Shown here in pieces: positions 1 through 7,325 of a stretch of DNA of 10,373 nucleotides. This DNA is from an uncultured Selenomonas sp. Lineage in GTDB: Bacteria; Bacillota; Negativicutes; Selenomonadales; Selenomonadaceae. Location: contig CALJPB010000257.1 of the NCBI GenBank assembly GCA_937981305.1, forward strand, positions 1 to 10,373, given 5' to 3'. Below the pieces are notes generated by a model. It was not told the DNA's origin and made no database searches. It saw nothing but the letters and a program-made list of their open reading frames with translations. The translations under genes and the position numbers were made by a program. How positions within the stretch are numbered: the stretch's first letter is position 1; the number at the start of each line of letters is the position of its first letter.

Positions 1-65
1 AATACAGCCGCGAGCGGCAGGGCACAGTACAGTGTTGTTTTTGGGGAAAACATTTTCTTTTTCAT
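1..65 (-). CDS. N-terminus of an exported protein, cut by the left edge
   Basis: Only the first 21 codons lie in the window. The ATG at 65-63 has a strong Shine-Dalgarno, AGGAGAGG (79-72), six bases upstream, and a good promoter sits just before it. The visible peptide begins MKKKMFSPKTTLYC and continues into ALPLAAV. A basic N-terminus followed by a hydrophobic stretch is the start of a Sec signal peptide, so the product is probably secreted or placed in the envelope. The mature part is not visible and I cannot name a family. The Cys at residue 14 is not in a recognisable lipobox in the part that can be read. It is a separate transcription unit from hslU, because a terminator lies between them. 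Confidence 0.72.
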   Translation of the reverse strand, partial: MKKKMFSPKTTLYCALPLAAV

Positions 66-103
66 AAATTTCCTCTCCTGATTTATCAATTGCTATTTGT
101 TTT

Positions 104-132
104 ATTTTAACAAGTCAAAGTATTTGTGACAA
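104..132 (-). promoter_or_regulatory. Sigma-70 promoter of the left-edge exported-protein gene
   Basis: Read on the minus strand, the -35 is TTGTCA (132-127) and the -10 is TAAAAT (109-104). Each differs from consensus at one base, and the spacer is 17 bp. Transcription should start near 97. That gives a leader of about 32 nt holding the Shine-Dalgarno at 79-72. A second TTGACT lies inside the spacer, but its partner -10 is poor. Confidence 0.7.
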
Positions 133-172
133 GAAAATTATTGAAAGTGATGAAATCATACACGAAAGTGAT
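133..172 (-). repeat. Direct repeats / phased A-tracts upstream of the -35
   Basis: On the plus strand the 9-mer GAAAGTGAT occurs at 143-151 and again, identical, at 164-172, exactly 21 bp apart (two helical turns). A weaker copy, GAAAATTAT (7 of 9 matching), is at 133-141, ten bases from the first and touching the -35. Short A-tracts start near 134, 144, 153, 165 and 186, roughly one per turn. This could be a tandem activator site, an intrinsically bent UP-like region, or both. The repeats are seen directly; the function is inference. Confidence 0.5.
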
Positions 173-192
173 ATGTTTTATGAGAGAAATAT

Positions 193-239
193 AAAAAGAT
201 CTGCTGCAAGAAATTGCTCGGTTTCATGCAGCAGACCTT
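193..239 (-). terminator. Rho-independent terminator of the dprA-hslU operon
   Basis: A 13-bp stem is formed by 239-227 and 208-196 and is followed by UUUUU (197-193). The arms are exact except for one pair. That pair is G-U when transcribed leftward but an A-C mismatch when transcribed rightward. Together with the U-run, this shows the terminator serves the minus strand. The loop can extend the stem with GAAA/UUUC. It ends about 240 nt after the hslU stop codon. Confidence 0.85.
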
Positions 240-243
240 ATTT

Positions 244-277
244 GTCCCCCATCCACAACAAATGCGGATAGAGGGAC
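244..277 (-). other. Second hairpin just before the terminator
   Basis: Leftward RNA can fold GUCCCUC-(bulged U)-AUCC against GGAUGGGGGAC, with an 11-nt loop. One G-U pair favours the minus strand; rightward RNA would have a mismatch there. No U-run follows it. It lies 4 bp from the terminator stem, so it may protect the mRNA 3' end or pause polymerase. Confidence 0.45.
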
Positions 278-476
278 GATTATAGATATGCAAATCAGGC
301 AGACTTTAGGGAAGCACTGATAAAATGAAGTCCATCGTTGGTGCAGATTTTTGTCCTGTCAAGGAAACAAACCGGACGCATGGCAGGGCTATGTGGAGGA
401 TCGGTTGACGATGGCAGGTCGAAAAGATGCGCTCAGATGATGCGGCTGAATGGATCCGTGCGTCCTTAGGAATCGG
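278..476. other. Non-coding gap after hslU, possible insertion-element scar
   Basis: I find no gene here that I can support. A plus-strand ATG at 325 gives only 27 codons, and an open frame without a start gives 38 codons (324-437). Around 315-326 the plus strand reads TTAGGGAAGCACTGATAAAA, which has the look of an insertion-sequence terminus. I cannot identify the family, and no matching inverted end is visible in the window. The stretch may be the eroded end of an element, or untranslated 3' sequence of the hslU mRNA. Confidence 0.3.
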
Positions 477-1871
477 TTACAAAATGAAGCGGGATATGTC
501 GTGGTTGCCCGCAATGTCGGAGAGACAGTGATCCACATACGCACTGTCAATGACGATCTCCTTATCTTCGAGCTCCGGTGCCTCAAATGAGAGTTCCTCT
601 AAAAGTTTTTCAAGGAGGGTATAGAGCCGCCGCGCACCGATGTCCTCCGTCTGCTCGTTGACGGTCTCGGCAAGCTCGGCAAGACGGCTGACGGCATCGT
701 CCGAAAAACGCAGGGAAACGCCCTCCACGCCGAGCAGCGCACGGTACTGTTTGATGAGTGCATTCTTCGGCTCGGTGAGGATGCGCTCAAAGTCCGCCTT
801 GACGAGCGACTTCAGCTCCACGCGGATCGGGAAACGGCCTTGCAACTCGGGAATGAGGTCGGATGGCTTTGCCATATGGAATGCGCCCGCCGCAATGAAT
901 AGGATGTGATCGGTCTTGACGGGACCGTACTTTGTCATCACTGTCGAGCCCTCGACGATGGGCAGAATGTCGCGCTGCACGCCCTCGCGTGAGATGTCCG
1001 CCCCCGCGCTGCGCCCGTTGCTGACGGCGACCTTGTCGATCTCATCGAGGAACACGATGCCGCTGTACTCAGCGGCGTGTACCGCCTCATCGGCGACCGC
1101 ATCCATATCGACGAGCTTGTCCGCCTCCTCGGCGGTGAAGATCTTGCGCGCCTGTGCAACCGTGACCTTACGCTTGCGGCGGTTTTTCGGGACGAGCCTG
1201 CCGATCATGGATTGGAGATTGTCGCTCATCCCCTCAAGCGACGAGCCGGCGAACATATTGCCGGCAGGACGCGCGGACTCCTCCACCTCGATCTCGATCA
1301 CATCGCTTTCCAGCTCGCCCTTGTGGAGGCGCTTGCGTACCCACTCACGTCCCGCCTGATACTTCGGCGGCTCCTCGGTCTCCTGTTTCTCCTCCGTGTC
1401 CGAGGAGAAAAGGCTGCTGAGCGGATTCGCGGTTTTTTTTGCCGGAGGGACAAAGACATCGATCAGGCGTTCCTCGGCATTTTCCCGCGCCTTTTCCTGC
1501 ACGTCCTCGATCTTCTGCTGACGCACCATGCGCACGGAGGTCTCGACAAGATCGCGCACGATGGACTCGACATCGCGTCCGACATAGCCGACCTCTGTGA
1601 ACTTCGTCGCCTCGACCTTCAGAAACGGCGCACGAACCAGACGGGCAAGACGGCGTGCAATCTCCGTCTTGCCGACACCGGTCGAACCGATCATCAGGAT
1701 GTTCTTCGGAATGACATCCTCGCGCATCTCATCGTCCAGCTGACGGCTGCGCCAGCGGTTGCGGAGTGCGATGGCGACGGAGCGCTTTGCCTCGTTCTGT
1801 CCCACAATATATTTGTCCAACTCTGCAACAATCTCGCGCGGTGTCTGTTCGTTGACCCCGATCTGATTCAT
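477..1871 (-). CDS. hslU: HslU (ClpY), ATPase/unfoldase of the HslUV protease
   Basis: A cytoplasmic AAA+ ring ATPase that unfolds substrates and feeds them into the HslV peptidase. At 464 aa it has the usual length. Visible motifs are Walker A GSTGVGKT (62-69), the pore loop GYVGRD (95-100), a variable I-domain (about 110-245) with an acidic Glu/Ser-rich stretch near 155-170, Walker B VFLDEID (273-279), an arginine in GRFP (345-348), sensor-2 GARR (412-415), and the C-terminal SRFIL tail that docks into HslV. Walker A has Ser where most HslU proteins have Pro. The ATG overlaps the hslV stop by 4 bp (ATGA), with GGAGG ten bases upstream. An A8 run (T8 on plus, 1433-1440) encodes two lysines in the I-domain. 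It is the last gene of the operon. Confidence 0.97.
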   Translation of the reverse strand: MNQIGVNEQTPREIVAELDKYIVGQNEAKRSVAIALRNRWRSRQLDDEMREDVIPKNILMIGSTGVGKTEIARRLARLVRAPFLKVEATKFTEVGYVGRDVESIVRDLVETSVRMVRQQKIEDVQEKARENAEERLIDVFVPPAKKTANPLSSLFSSDTEEKQETEEPPKYQAGREWVRKRLHKGELESDVIEIEVEESARPAGNMFAGSSLEGMSDNLQSMIGRLVPKNRRKRKVTVAQARKIFTAEEADKLVDMDAVADEAVHAAEYSGIVFLDEIDKVAVSNGRSAGADISREGVQRDILPIVEGSTVMTKYGPVKTDHILFIAAGAFHMAKPSDLIPELQGRFPIRVELKSLVKADFERILTEPKNALIKQYRALLGVEGVSLRFSDDAVSRLAELAETVNEQTEDIGARRLYTLLEKLLEELSFEAPELEDKEIVIDSAYVDHCLSDIAGNHDISRFIL

Positions 1872-2407
1872 GACTCCAGTACCTCCACTGTAATATTATG
1901 ATTGGTATAGACGCAGATGTCCGCTGCGATCGAGAGGGACTCCCTCGCAATCTCAGCTGCGTCCATTGTGCTGTGTGCGGTGAGGGCACGCGCTGCAGCA
2001 AGGGCAAAGAACCCGCCCGAACCGATGGCGGTGCAGTCCCCATCCGGCTCGATGACCTCGCCGTTGCCGGAGATCATGAGAATGCCGTCCTTGTCCGCAA
2101 CGAGGAGCAGTGCCTCCAGTTTGCGCAGCACCTTGTCCGTGCGCCAGTCCTTTGCCAGTTCTACGGCGGCACGCTGCAGATTCCCGCTGTAGGATTCGAG
2201 TTTGACCTCGAATTTCTCAAACAGGGTGAACGCATCCGCGACCGAGCCGGCAAATCCCGCGAGGATCTTTCCATGATAGAGGCGGCGTACCTTGCGTGCG
2301 TTCGCCTTCATAATGGCACGCTCACCGAAGGTTACCTGTCCGTCGCCCGCAATGGCGACCTTGTTTCCCTTCTTGACCGCGACAATGGTCGTTGCATGAA
2401 ACGTCAT
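1868..2407 (-). CDS. hslV: HslV (ClpQ), proteolytic subunit of HslUV
   Basis: An N-terminal-nucleophile peptidase that forms the double hexameric core capped by HslU. The chosen start gives 179 aa. The ATG at 2407 overlaps the trmFO stop (ATGA), has AAAGGAG ten bases upstream (2424-2418), and gives the family's normal length. The frame stays open further upstream, but that part is trmFO read in another frame. The protein begins [11 protein letters not shown]. The conserved TTI block starts at Thr6, so a short propeptide precedes the usual catalytic Thr, as in Bacillus ClpQ/CodW. Further family blocks are [54 protein letters not shown] and CVYTN. It is translationally coupled to both neighbours. 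Confidence 0.97.
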   Translation of the reverse strand: MTFHATTIVAVKKGNKVAIAGDGQVTFGERAIMKANARKVRRLYHGKILAGFAGSVADAFTLFEKFEVKLESYSGNLQRAAVELAKDWRTDKVLRKLEALLLVADKDGILMISGNGEVIEPDGDCTAIGSGGFFALAAARALTAHSTMDAAEIARESLSIAADICVYTNHNITVEVLES

Positions 2408-3741
2408 ACTGTGTATGCTCCTTTGATATGCTCTGCACAGAAATTCTCCAATTCCGTCAACGCACGCTCCGCAAGCATCCGTTTTTTCTCCGGCTTGCGT
2501 GTGCGGCGCGGAATGTGCTCCAGTGGAGGAAGCAGCCCGAAATTGATGTTCATGGGCTGAAAGCAGTTCGGGTCGCAGGATGTGATATAGTGTGCAAGCG
2601 CACCATGACACGTCGTCTGCGGAAAGACAAGCGGCTCCCTGTCTGCCGCGCAGCGCACGGCATTCAGTCCCGCGATCAATCCGGATGCGGTGGACTCCAC
2701 ATAGCCCTCCACGCCCGTCATCTGCCCGGCAAAAAACAAGGCACTGTTCGTCTGCGTCCGGAAGGTCGGATGCAGATGGCGCGGCGCGTTGATGAAGCTG
2801 TTGCGGTGCATCACGCCATAGCGCAAAAACTCTGCGTTTTCAAGTCCCGGGATCATCCGAAAGACACGCTGCTGCGCCCCCCATTTGAGCCGTGTCTGGA
2901 ATCCGACAATGTTGTAGATGGTTCCCTCTGCATTGTCCTGACGCAGCTGGACGACGGCGTGGGGGCGTACACCTGTTTCGGGATGCTCAAGTCCCATAGG
3001 TTTGAGCGGTCCATAGAGCAGCGTATCCTTGCCGCGCAATGCCATGACTTCGACGGGCATACAGCCCTCAAAGAAGATCTCCTTTTCAAAGTCATGCGCC
3101 TGTGCCGTCTCTGCTGTGGTGAGCGCCGTGTAGAATGCCTCGTACTGTGCCTCATCCATCGGGCAGTTGATGTATGCCGCCTCGCCCTTCCCGTAGCGGG
3201 AGGCACGATACGCCTTGGACATATCAATGCTTGCAAAGCTCACCAGAGGGGCGGCAGCATCGTAGAAATAGAGGGAGTCATTTCCAAGCAGTCGTGCGAT
3301 CTCCTCCGAAAGTGCGCCGTCGGTCAGAGGTCCCGACGCAATAATGACAATGCTGTCGTCGGTCTGTGGGATCTCTGTGATCTCCTCATGATGTACGGTA
3401 ATATTCGGATGCGACCGAATGTGCGCCGTAATGTAGTCACTGAATTGCGTACGATCCACGGCAAGCGCACCGCCGGCGGGAACGGCAGTCGCGTCTGCCG
3501 CCTCCATGATGAGTGACCCGAGCCGCCGCATCTCCTCCTTGAGAACACCGACAGCGTTCTCAAGGCTCGCACCGCGCAGGGAGTTGCTGCACACGAGTTC
3601 GGCAAACCCGTCTGTTTGATGCGCGGGCGATCGCCGCAACGGACGCATTTCATAGAGCTCTACCGAGGCATCCGCATTTGCAGCCTGCCATGAAGCCTCA
3701 CAACCGGCAAGCCCCGCACCGACGACAATGATCTTCTTCAT
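2404..3741 (-). CDS. trmFO: TrmFO, folate/FAD-dependent tRNA (m5U54) methyltransferase
   Basis: Makes 5-methyluridine at position 54 of the tRNA T-loop, using methylenetetrahydrofolate as carbon donor and FAD as cofactor. It is the Firmicute-type alternative to SAM-dependent TrmA. The 445 aa start with the FAD-binding Rossmann motif GAGLAG (8-13), followed by EMRP and [16 protein letters not shown]. Cys51 and Cys227 match the two cysteines linked to catalysis in the Bacillus enzyme (Cys53, Cys226). Other family blocks are [32 protein letters not shown] (here WGAQ), [14 protein letters not shown], and NINFGLLPP near the end. The ATG at 3741 overlaps the topA stop by 4 bp. In Bacillus a recombinase gene (codV/xerC) follows; here hslV follows directly. 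Confidence 0.97.
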   Translation of the reverse strand: MKKIIVVGAGLAGCEASWQAANADASVELYEMRPLRRSPAHQTDGFAELVCSNSLRGASLENAVGVLKEEMRRLGSLIMEAADATAVPAGGALAVDRTQFSDYITAHIRSHPNITVHHEEITEIPQTDDSIVIIASGPLTDGALSEEIARLLGNDSLYFYDAAAPLVSFASIDMSKAYRASRYGKGEAAYINCPMDEAQYEAFYTALTTAETAQAHDFEKEIFFEGCMPVEVMALRGKDTLLYGPLKPMGLEHPETGVRPHAVVQLRQDNAEGTIYNIVGFQTRLKWGAQQRVFRMIPGLENAEFLRYGVMHRNSFINAPRHLHPTFRTQTNSALFFAGQMTGVEGYVESTASGLIAGLNAVRCAADREPLVFPQTTCHGALAHYITSCDPNCFQPMNINFGLLPPLEHIPRRTRKPEKKRMLAERALTELENFCAEHIKGAYTV

Positions 3742-6020
3742 GCACCTGTCCCCTTGCGCCGTGTTGTTTTCTTCTTTACGGCAGTACGCTTCTCTGCGGC
3801 AGGTGGGTCAGCATCCTTCGCGGCTTGCGCCTGTGCGCGTGCCTTCTGCCGAGCCAGTTCCTTTTCGATGGGGCTGCCGATGCGCGAGGAGCACGCTTCG
3901 TTGCTGCAATAGAGGATGCTGCGTCCCGTACGATAGCGGTGCCGCTGCATAAACGAACCGCAAATTTTACATTTCTCCTGCTGTGGTTCGTCCCACGTTG
4001 TATAGTCACAGTCAGGATAACGGTCGCACCCGAAAAATGCACGTCCGCGACGGCTCTTGCGCTCGACGATCTTGCCGCCGCATTTGGGACAGGCGACACC
4101 TGTATCGCGCAGGAGCGGCTTTGCATTGCGGCAGTCGGGGAAGCCGGGACAGGCAAGAAACTTGCCGAAACGTCCCTGCTTGACCACCATCATGCGTCCG
4201 CATTTATCACAGGGGATATCCGTGACTTCATCGGGAATCTCGACCGTGCCGATCACATCTTCCGCCTTTTTGAGCGTTTCGTCAAACGGCACGTAGAATT
4301 TGCGCAGCAAATCGTTTTTGTCAAGCGTGCCGTCTGCGACTTCATCCAGTTCTCCCTCAAGATTTGCCGTGAACTTCACATCGACAATGTCCTTGAAATA
4401 TTCTTCGAGCATATCCGTCACGATGAAGCCAAGTTCCGTCGGTCGAAATTGTTTTTCGCGGCGTTCCACATAGCCGCGCTTCTGGATGGTCTCGATGATC
4501 GGCGCATAGGTACTCGGCCGACCAATCCCCATCTCCTCCAATGTCTTGACGATGGACGCATCGTTATAGCGCGGCGGAGGTTCGGTGAAGTGCTGTTCGG
4601 GCTTCAGTTCGGAGAGTGCCAGCGCATCCCCCGTCTCAAGTTCCGGCAGAAGCGTGTCCTTCTCCTTCTTTGCAATCTCCGCGCCCACATAGACGGCGGT
4701 ATAGCCCTTGAACGTGAGCTTCGACCCGTGTGCGCGCAGCCGATAATCTCCTGCCTCGATCTGCGCCGCAATGGTATCGTAAACGGCGGCAGACATCTGG
4801 CTCGCCGCAAAACGCTGCCAGATGAGTGTATAGAGGCGCAGTTGATCCCGGTTCAAATACGGCTCGACATCGGAGGGGGTTCGCAGGATGCTCGTCGGGC
4901 GGATCGCCTCATGCGCGTCCTGTGCCTTCTTGCCCATCACGTAGATATTGGGGCGCGTCGGAATGTATTCCTTTCCATAGGTATCCGTGAGAAAGTTCCT
5001 CGCCTCCTCAATGGCAAGGTTGGAGATACGTGTCGAATCCGTTCTCATATAGGTGATGAGACCGGTCGCCCCGTGCCGTCCAAGGACAACGCCCTCGTAG
5101 AGCTGCTGGGCAATCATCATCGTACGTCCCGAGGTAAAGCCGAGTTTGCGTGCCGCATCCTGCTGAAGCGAGCTGGTTGTAAACGGAGGAGCGGCTTTCT
5201 TACGGCGTTCGCTGCGCTTTACCTCCTTGACGCTGAACTCCTGCTGCGCCAGATCGTCGGCCAGGCTCTTTGTCTCCGCCTCGCTGTGCAGTGACAGTTT
5301 CTTTCCGTGTGCATGGGTGACATCCGCCGTAAAAGAGTTCTTTCCCTTTTTCAGCTTCGCCTCGACGGTCCAGTATTCCTCCGATTGAAACGCCTCGATC
5401 TCACGCTCCCGATCACAGATCAGGCGCACGGTCACGGACTGTACGCGTCCGGCGGACAGCCCCTTTCGCACCTTGCGCCAGAGAAGCGGCGAGAGCTTGT
5501 AGCCGACGATGCGGTCGAGCATACGGCGCGCCTGCTGCGCATCCACCTGCTCCATGTGGATCGGACGAGGGTGCTGCACCGCCTCCTCAATCGCCGGTTT
5601 CGTAATCTCATGGAAAACAATGCGGCAGTCCTTCTCGGGGTCAACGCCGAGAATAAACGCCAGATGCCATGCGATCGCCTCCCCCTCACGGTCGGGGTCG
5701 CTTGCGAGATAGATTTTGTCTGCGTTCTTTGCCTCTTTTTTGAGCGCACGAATGAGATCGCCTTTGCCGCGGACATTGATGTACTTCGGTGAAAATTCAT
5801 TTTCGACATCGATGCCAAACTGACTCTTCGGCAGGTCGCGCAGATGCCCCATGGAGGCTCTGACGATGTAGTTCTTGCCGAGATGCCGCTCGATGGTCTT
5901 CGCCTTTGCCGGAGACTCTACAATCACAAGAATTTTTTTCGATGATTTTTTTCCCGATGTTTTCGTGTTTTTTGTCGTTTTCGATTTGGATGTTTTCGAT
6001 GCAGATGTCAGCGTAGCCAA
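3738..6020 (-). CDS. topA: TopA, DNA topoisomerase I (type IA)
   Basis: Relaxes negative supercoils by cutting and passing single strands. With the TTG start it is 760 aa. The TTG lies 4 bp after the dprA stop and has AAAGGA nine bases upstream. An in-frame ATG at 6062 would overlap dprA by 38 bp and has no well-placed Shine-Dalgarno. The first 28 residues or so are Ser/Thr/Lys-rich. Then come the TOPRIM domain ([13 protein letters not shown], Glu35; SDPDREGEA, Asp108/Asp110), the catalytic Tyr324 in [19 protein letters not shown], and GIGRPSTYA. The C-terminus holds three four-Cys zinc ribbons (about 604-630, 644-671, 684-710) and a basic Ala/Lys tail. Two A7 runs (5939-5933, 5952-5946) lie in the N-terminal coding region. 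It overlaps trmFO by 4 bp. Confidence 0.96.
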   Translation of the reverse strand: MATLTSASKTSKSKTTKNTKTSGKKSSKKILVIVESPAKAKTIERHLGKNYIVRASMGHLRDLPKSQFGIDVENEFSPKYINVRGKGDLIRALKKEAKNADKIYLASDPDREGEAIAWHLAFILGVDPEKDCRIVFHEITKPAIEEAVQHPRPIHMEQVDAQQARRMLDRIVGYKLSPLLWRKVRKGLSAGRVQSVTVRLICDREREIEAFQSEEYWTVEAKLKKGKNSFTADVTHAHGKKLSLHSEAETKSLADDLAQQEFSVKEVKRSERRKKAAPPFTTSSLQQDAARKLGFTSGRTMMIAQQLYEGVVLGRHGATGLITYMRTDSTRISNLAIEEARNFLTDTYGKEYIPTRPNIYVMGKKAQDAHEAIRPTSILRTPSDVEPYLNRDQLRLYTLIWQRFAASQMSAAVYDTIAAQIEAGDYRLRAHGSKLTFKGYTAVYVGAEIAKKEKDTLLPELETGDALALSELKPEQHFTEPPPRYNDASIVKTLEEMGIGRPSTYAPIIETIQKRGYVERREKQFRPTELGFIVTDMLEEYFKDIVDVKFTANLEGELDEVADGTLDKNDLLRKFYVPFDETLKKAEDVIGTVEIPDEVTDIPCDKCGRMMVVKQGRFGKFLACPGFPDCRNAKPLLRDTGVACPKCGGKIVERKSRRGRAFFGCDRYPDCDYTTWDEPQQEKCKICGSFMQRHRYRTGRSILYCSNEACSSRIGSPIEKELARQKARAQAQAAKDADPPAAEKRTAVKKKTTRRKGTGA

Positions 6021-6024
6021 TCTG

Positions 6025-7116
6025 TCAGTTCCTTTCAACGCGCCGATAGGCGTGCATTTCATTTTCTGTAATAATGCCCTTGAGCTGCATTTGAAGAAGC
6101 AGCAGAGGTAGACTTGACGTTATATCCTCGGGGAGGCTGTCGATGATTTCATCCATGCTCAGCGCATGGTCAAAGGACAGCACCCGATAGATATGTGCCT
6201 CCTCCGGTGTCAGCAGCTCACGCACCGAGCGTTTCGGCGGTTCGACCAGACGCATCTCCTCAAGGATCTCCTGCGGCGTCTCCACGAGCCGCGCACCCGT
6301 GCGGATGAGATTGTGACAGCCGCCGCTCTGCGGGGAGTAGATGCTTCCGGGGATCGCATACACGTCCCGTCCCTCACTGAGCGCCATCTCCGCCGTGATG
6401 AGCGAGCCGCTGCGCTGCGCCGCCTCGACCACGAGCACCCCCTCGGCAAGCCCGCTGATGATGCGGTTGCGCGCAGGGAAAAATACGGGAAGCGGCTGCG
6501 TTCCGGGCGCGTACTCGGAGATCACGGCGCCGCCCGTCTCAACAATCTGCGAGAGCAGCCGACGGTTCTCGGGAGGATAGGAAATATCGATCCCGCAGCC
6601 AAGAACAGCGACTGTTCTGCCGCCGCGCAGTGCACCGCGGTGGGCGCGCGTATCAATGCCGCGTGCCGCACCGCTCACAACGGTGACGCCAGCTGCTGCG
6701 AGCCGCTCGGCGAACTCCATCGCCGCCGCTTCACCGTAGGCGGTAAATTTGCGTGCACCGACCATCCCAATACGACGTGCGTCCGGAATCAGTGTACCGC
6801 GATAGTAGAGAACAAGCGGCGGATCGAAGATCTCCCGCAGAACAACGGGATAGTCTGCGTCGTCAATCGTGATGAGCGCAATGTCCAGACGTGCACACGC
6901 TTCCCTGATCTGCGCGGGCAGATCGGGGTGCATCGCACTGTGGCGGGCAAGTGCATCGGCGACGGCCTCTGTGAGCGCACCCGTTCCCCGAAGTTCCTCC
7001 GCAGTCATCGACCAGATCGTACGCACGTCGGGAACGACACCGCACAGACGAGACATACGTACACTTCCGATCTGTCGACACTGTAAGAGTGCGGCTAAAT
7101 ACCATCGATCCTCCAT
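6025..7116 (-). CDS. dprA: DprA/Smf, DNA-processing protein (RecA loader in transformation)
   Basis: Binds incoming single-stranded DNA and loads RecA during natural transformation. Many non-competent bacteria also keep it. The 363 aa fit the family: an N-terminal SAM/helix-hairpin-like region (about 1-60), the extended Rossmann fold with SGAARGID (148-155), AVLGCGID, SEYAPGTQPLP, FPARNRIISGL (213-223), RSGSLITAEMA (235-245) and YAIPGSI, and a C-terminal winged-helix-like domain (about 300-360). The ATG has GGGGAG nine bases upstream. As first gene of the operon it follows its own promoter and a leader of about 100 nt. Its TGA is 4 bp from the topA TTG. Heading an operon with topA, trmFO and hslVU is the familiar Firmicute arrangement, so its presence alone does not show competence. 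Confidence 0.95.
   Translation of the reverse strand: MEDRWYLAALLQCRQIGSVRMSRLCGVVPDVRTIWSMTAEELRGTGALTEAVADALARHSAMHPDLPAQIREACARLDIALITIDDADYPVVLREIFDPPLVLYYRGTLIPDARRIGMVGARKFTAYGEAAAMEFAERLAAAGVTVVSGAARGIDTRAHRGALRGGRTVAVLGCGIDISYPPENRRLLSQIVETGGAVISEYAPGTQPLPVFFPARNRIISGLAEGVLVVEAAQRSGSLITAEMALSEGRDVYAIPGSIYSPQSGGCHNLIRTGARLVETPQEILEEMRLVEPPKRSVRELLTPEEAHIYRVLSFDHALSMDEIIDSLPEDITSSLPLLLLQMQLKGIITENEMHAYRRVERN
6030..6035 (-). promoter_or_regulatory. Ribosome binding site that supports the TTG start of topA
   Basis: On the minus strand AAAGGA lies inside the last dprA codons, nine bases before TTG at 6020. The ATG at 6062 has only AAGGG about 20 bases upstream, too far to serve. The TTG start also leaves the two genes nearly abutting, like the other tight junctions in the operon. 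Confidence 0.6.
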
Positions 7117-7164
7117 GACTGTACGCTCCCCATATTACATAAATTCATACAATAATGCAACCAA

Positions 7165-7181
7165 AAGTAATGCTTTTACTT
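7165..7181 (-). repeat. Small inverted repeat in the dprA leader
   Basis: AAGTAA and TTACTT form 6-bp arms around a 5-nt loop, about 50 bases before the dprA ATG. It is a weak, AT-rich hairpin in RNA or a possible small operator in DNA. No known riboswitch or leader motif is recognisable around it. Confidence 0.3.
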
Positions 7182-7193
7182 CTAATATATATA

Positions 7194-7216
7194 CTCATCG
7201 TGGAAATAGCTCATCG
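7194..7216. repeat. Direct repeat CTCATCG x2 at the dprA transcription start
   Basis: The heptamer CTCATCG occurs at 7194-7200 and 7210-7216, 16 bp apart, just downstream of the predicted start site (about 7220). A repressor bound here would block the promoter. Two 7-mers in a short gap could also arise by chance. Confidence 0.3.
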
Positions 7217-7226
7217 CCAAACACAT

Positions 7227-7255
7227 AGTATAGCATGAGAAAAATGAGAAGGCAA
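7227..7255 (-). promoter_or_regulatory. Promoter of the dprA-topA-trmFO-hslV-hslU operon
   Basis: On the minus strand the -35 is TTGCCT (7255-7250) and the -10 is TATACT (7232-7227). The spacer is 17 bp and there is an extended -10 TGC (7235-7233). The predicted start is near 7220, giving a leader of about 104 nt. It lies between the terminator of the NlpC/P60 gene and dprA, where an operon promoter is expected. Confidence 0.7.
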
Positions 7256-7286
7256 AGAAAGAGATCCGACATCGTATTCTCCTATG

Positions 7287-7309
7287 AAAAAAGAGGGGCA
7301 ATGCCCCTC
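7287..7309 (-). terminator. Rho-independent terminator of the NlpC/P60 gene
   Basis: A perfect GC-rich 7-bp stem, GAGGGGC/GCCCCTC, with loop ATT, is followed on the minus strand by six T residues (7292-7287). It begins 16 bp after the stop codon. It separates this unit from the dprA promoter. Confidence 0.93.
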
Positions 7310-7325
7310 CCCAGATTCCGTATGA

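Noticed and set aside
325..408. Small plus-strand gene of 27 codons
   Set aside because: AGGGA lies 12 bases before the ATG, there is no promoter, and the peptide shows no recognisable feature.
2408..2611. Extended N-terminus for HslV starting at 2611
   Set aside because: The extra 68 residues are trmFO sequence in another frame. The ATG at 2407 has a ribosome binding site, stop/start overlap and family length.
2392..5294. Two long plus-strand open frames (2392-3516 and 3825-5294)
   Set aside because: They are antisense to trmFO and topA, whose motifs are unmistakable, and show no recognisable domain.
7120..7160. Promoter close to dprA (TTGCAT, 17 bp, TAATAT)
   Set aside because: The start it predicts would fall within or after the GGGGAG ribosome binding site and remove it. 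The promoter at 7255-7227 is better in sequence and position.
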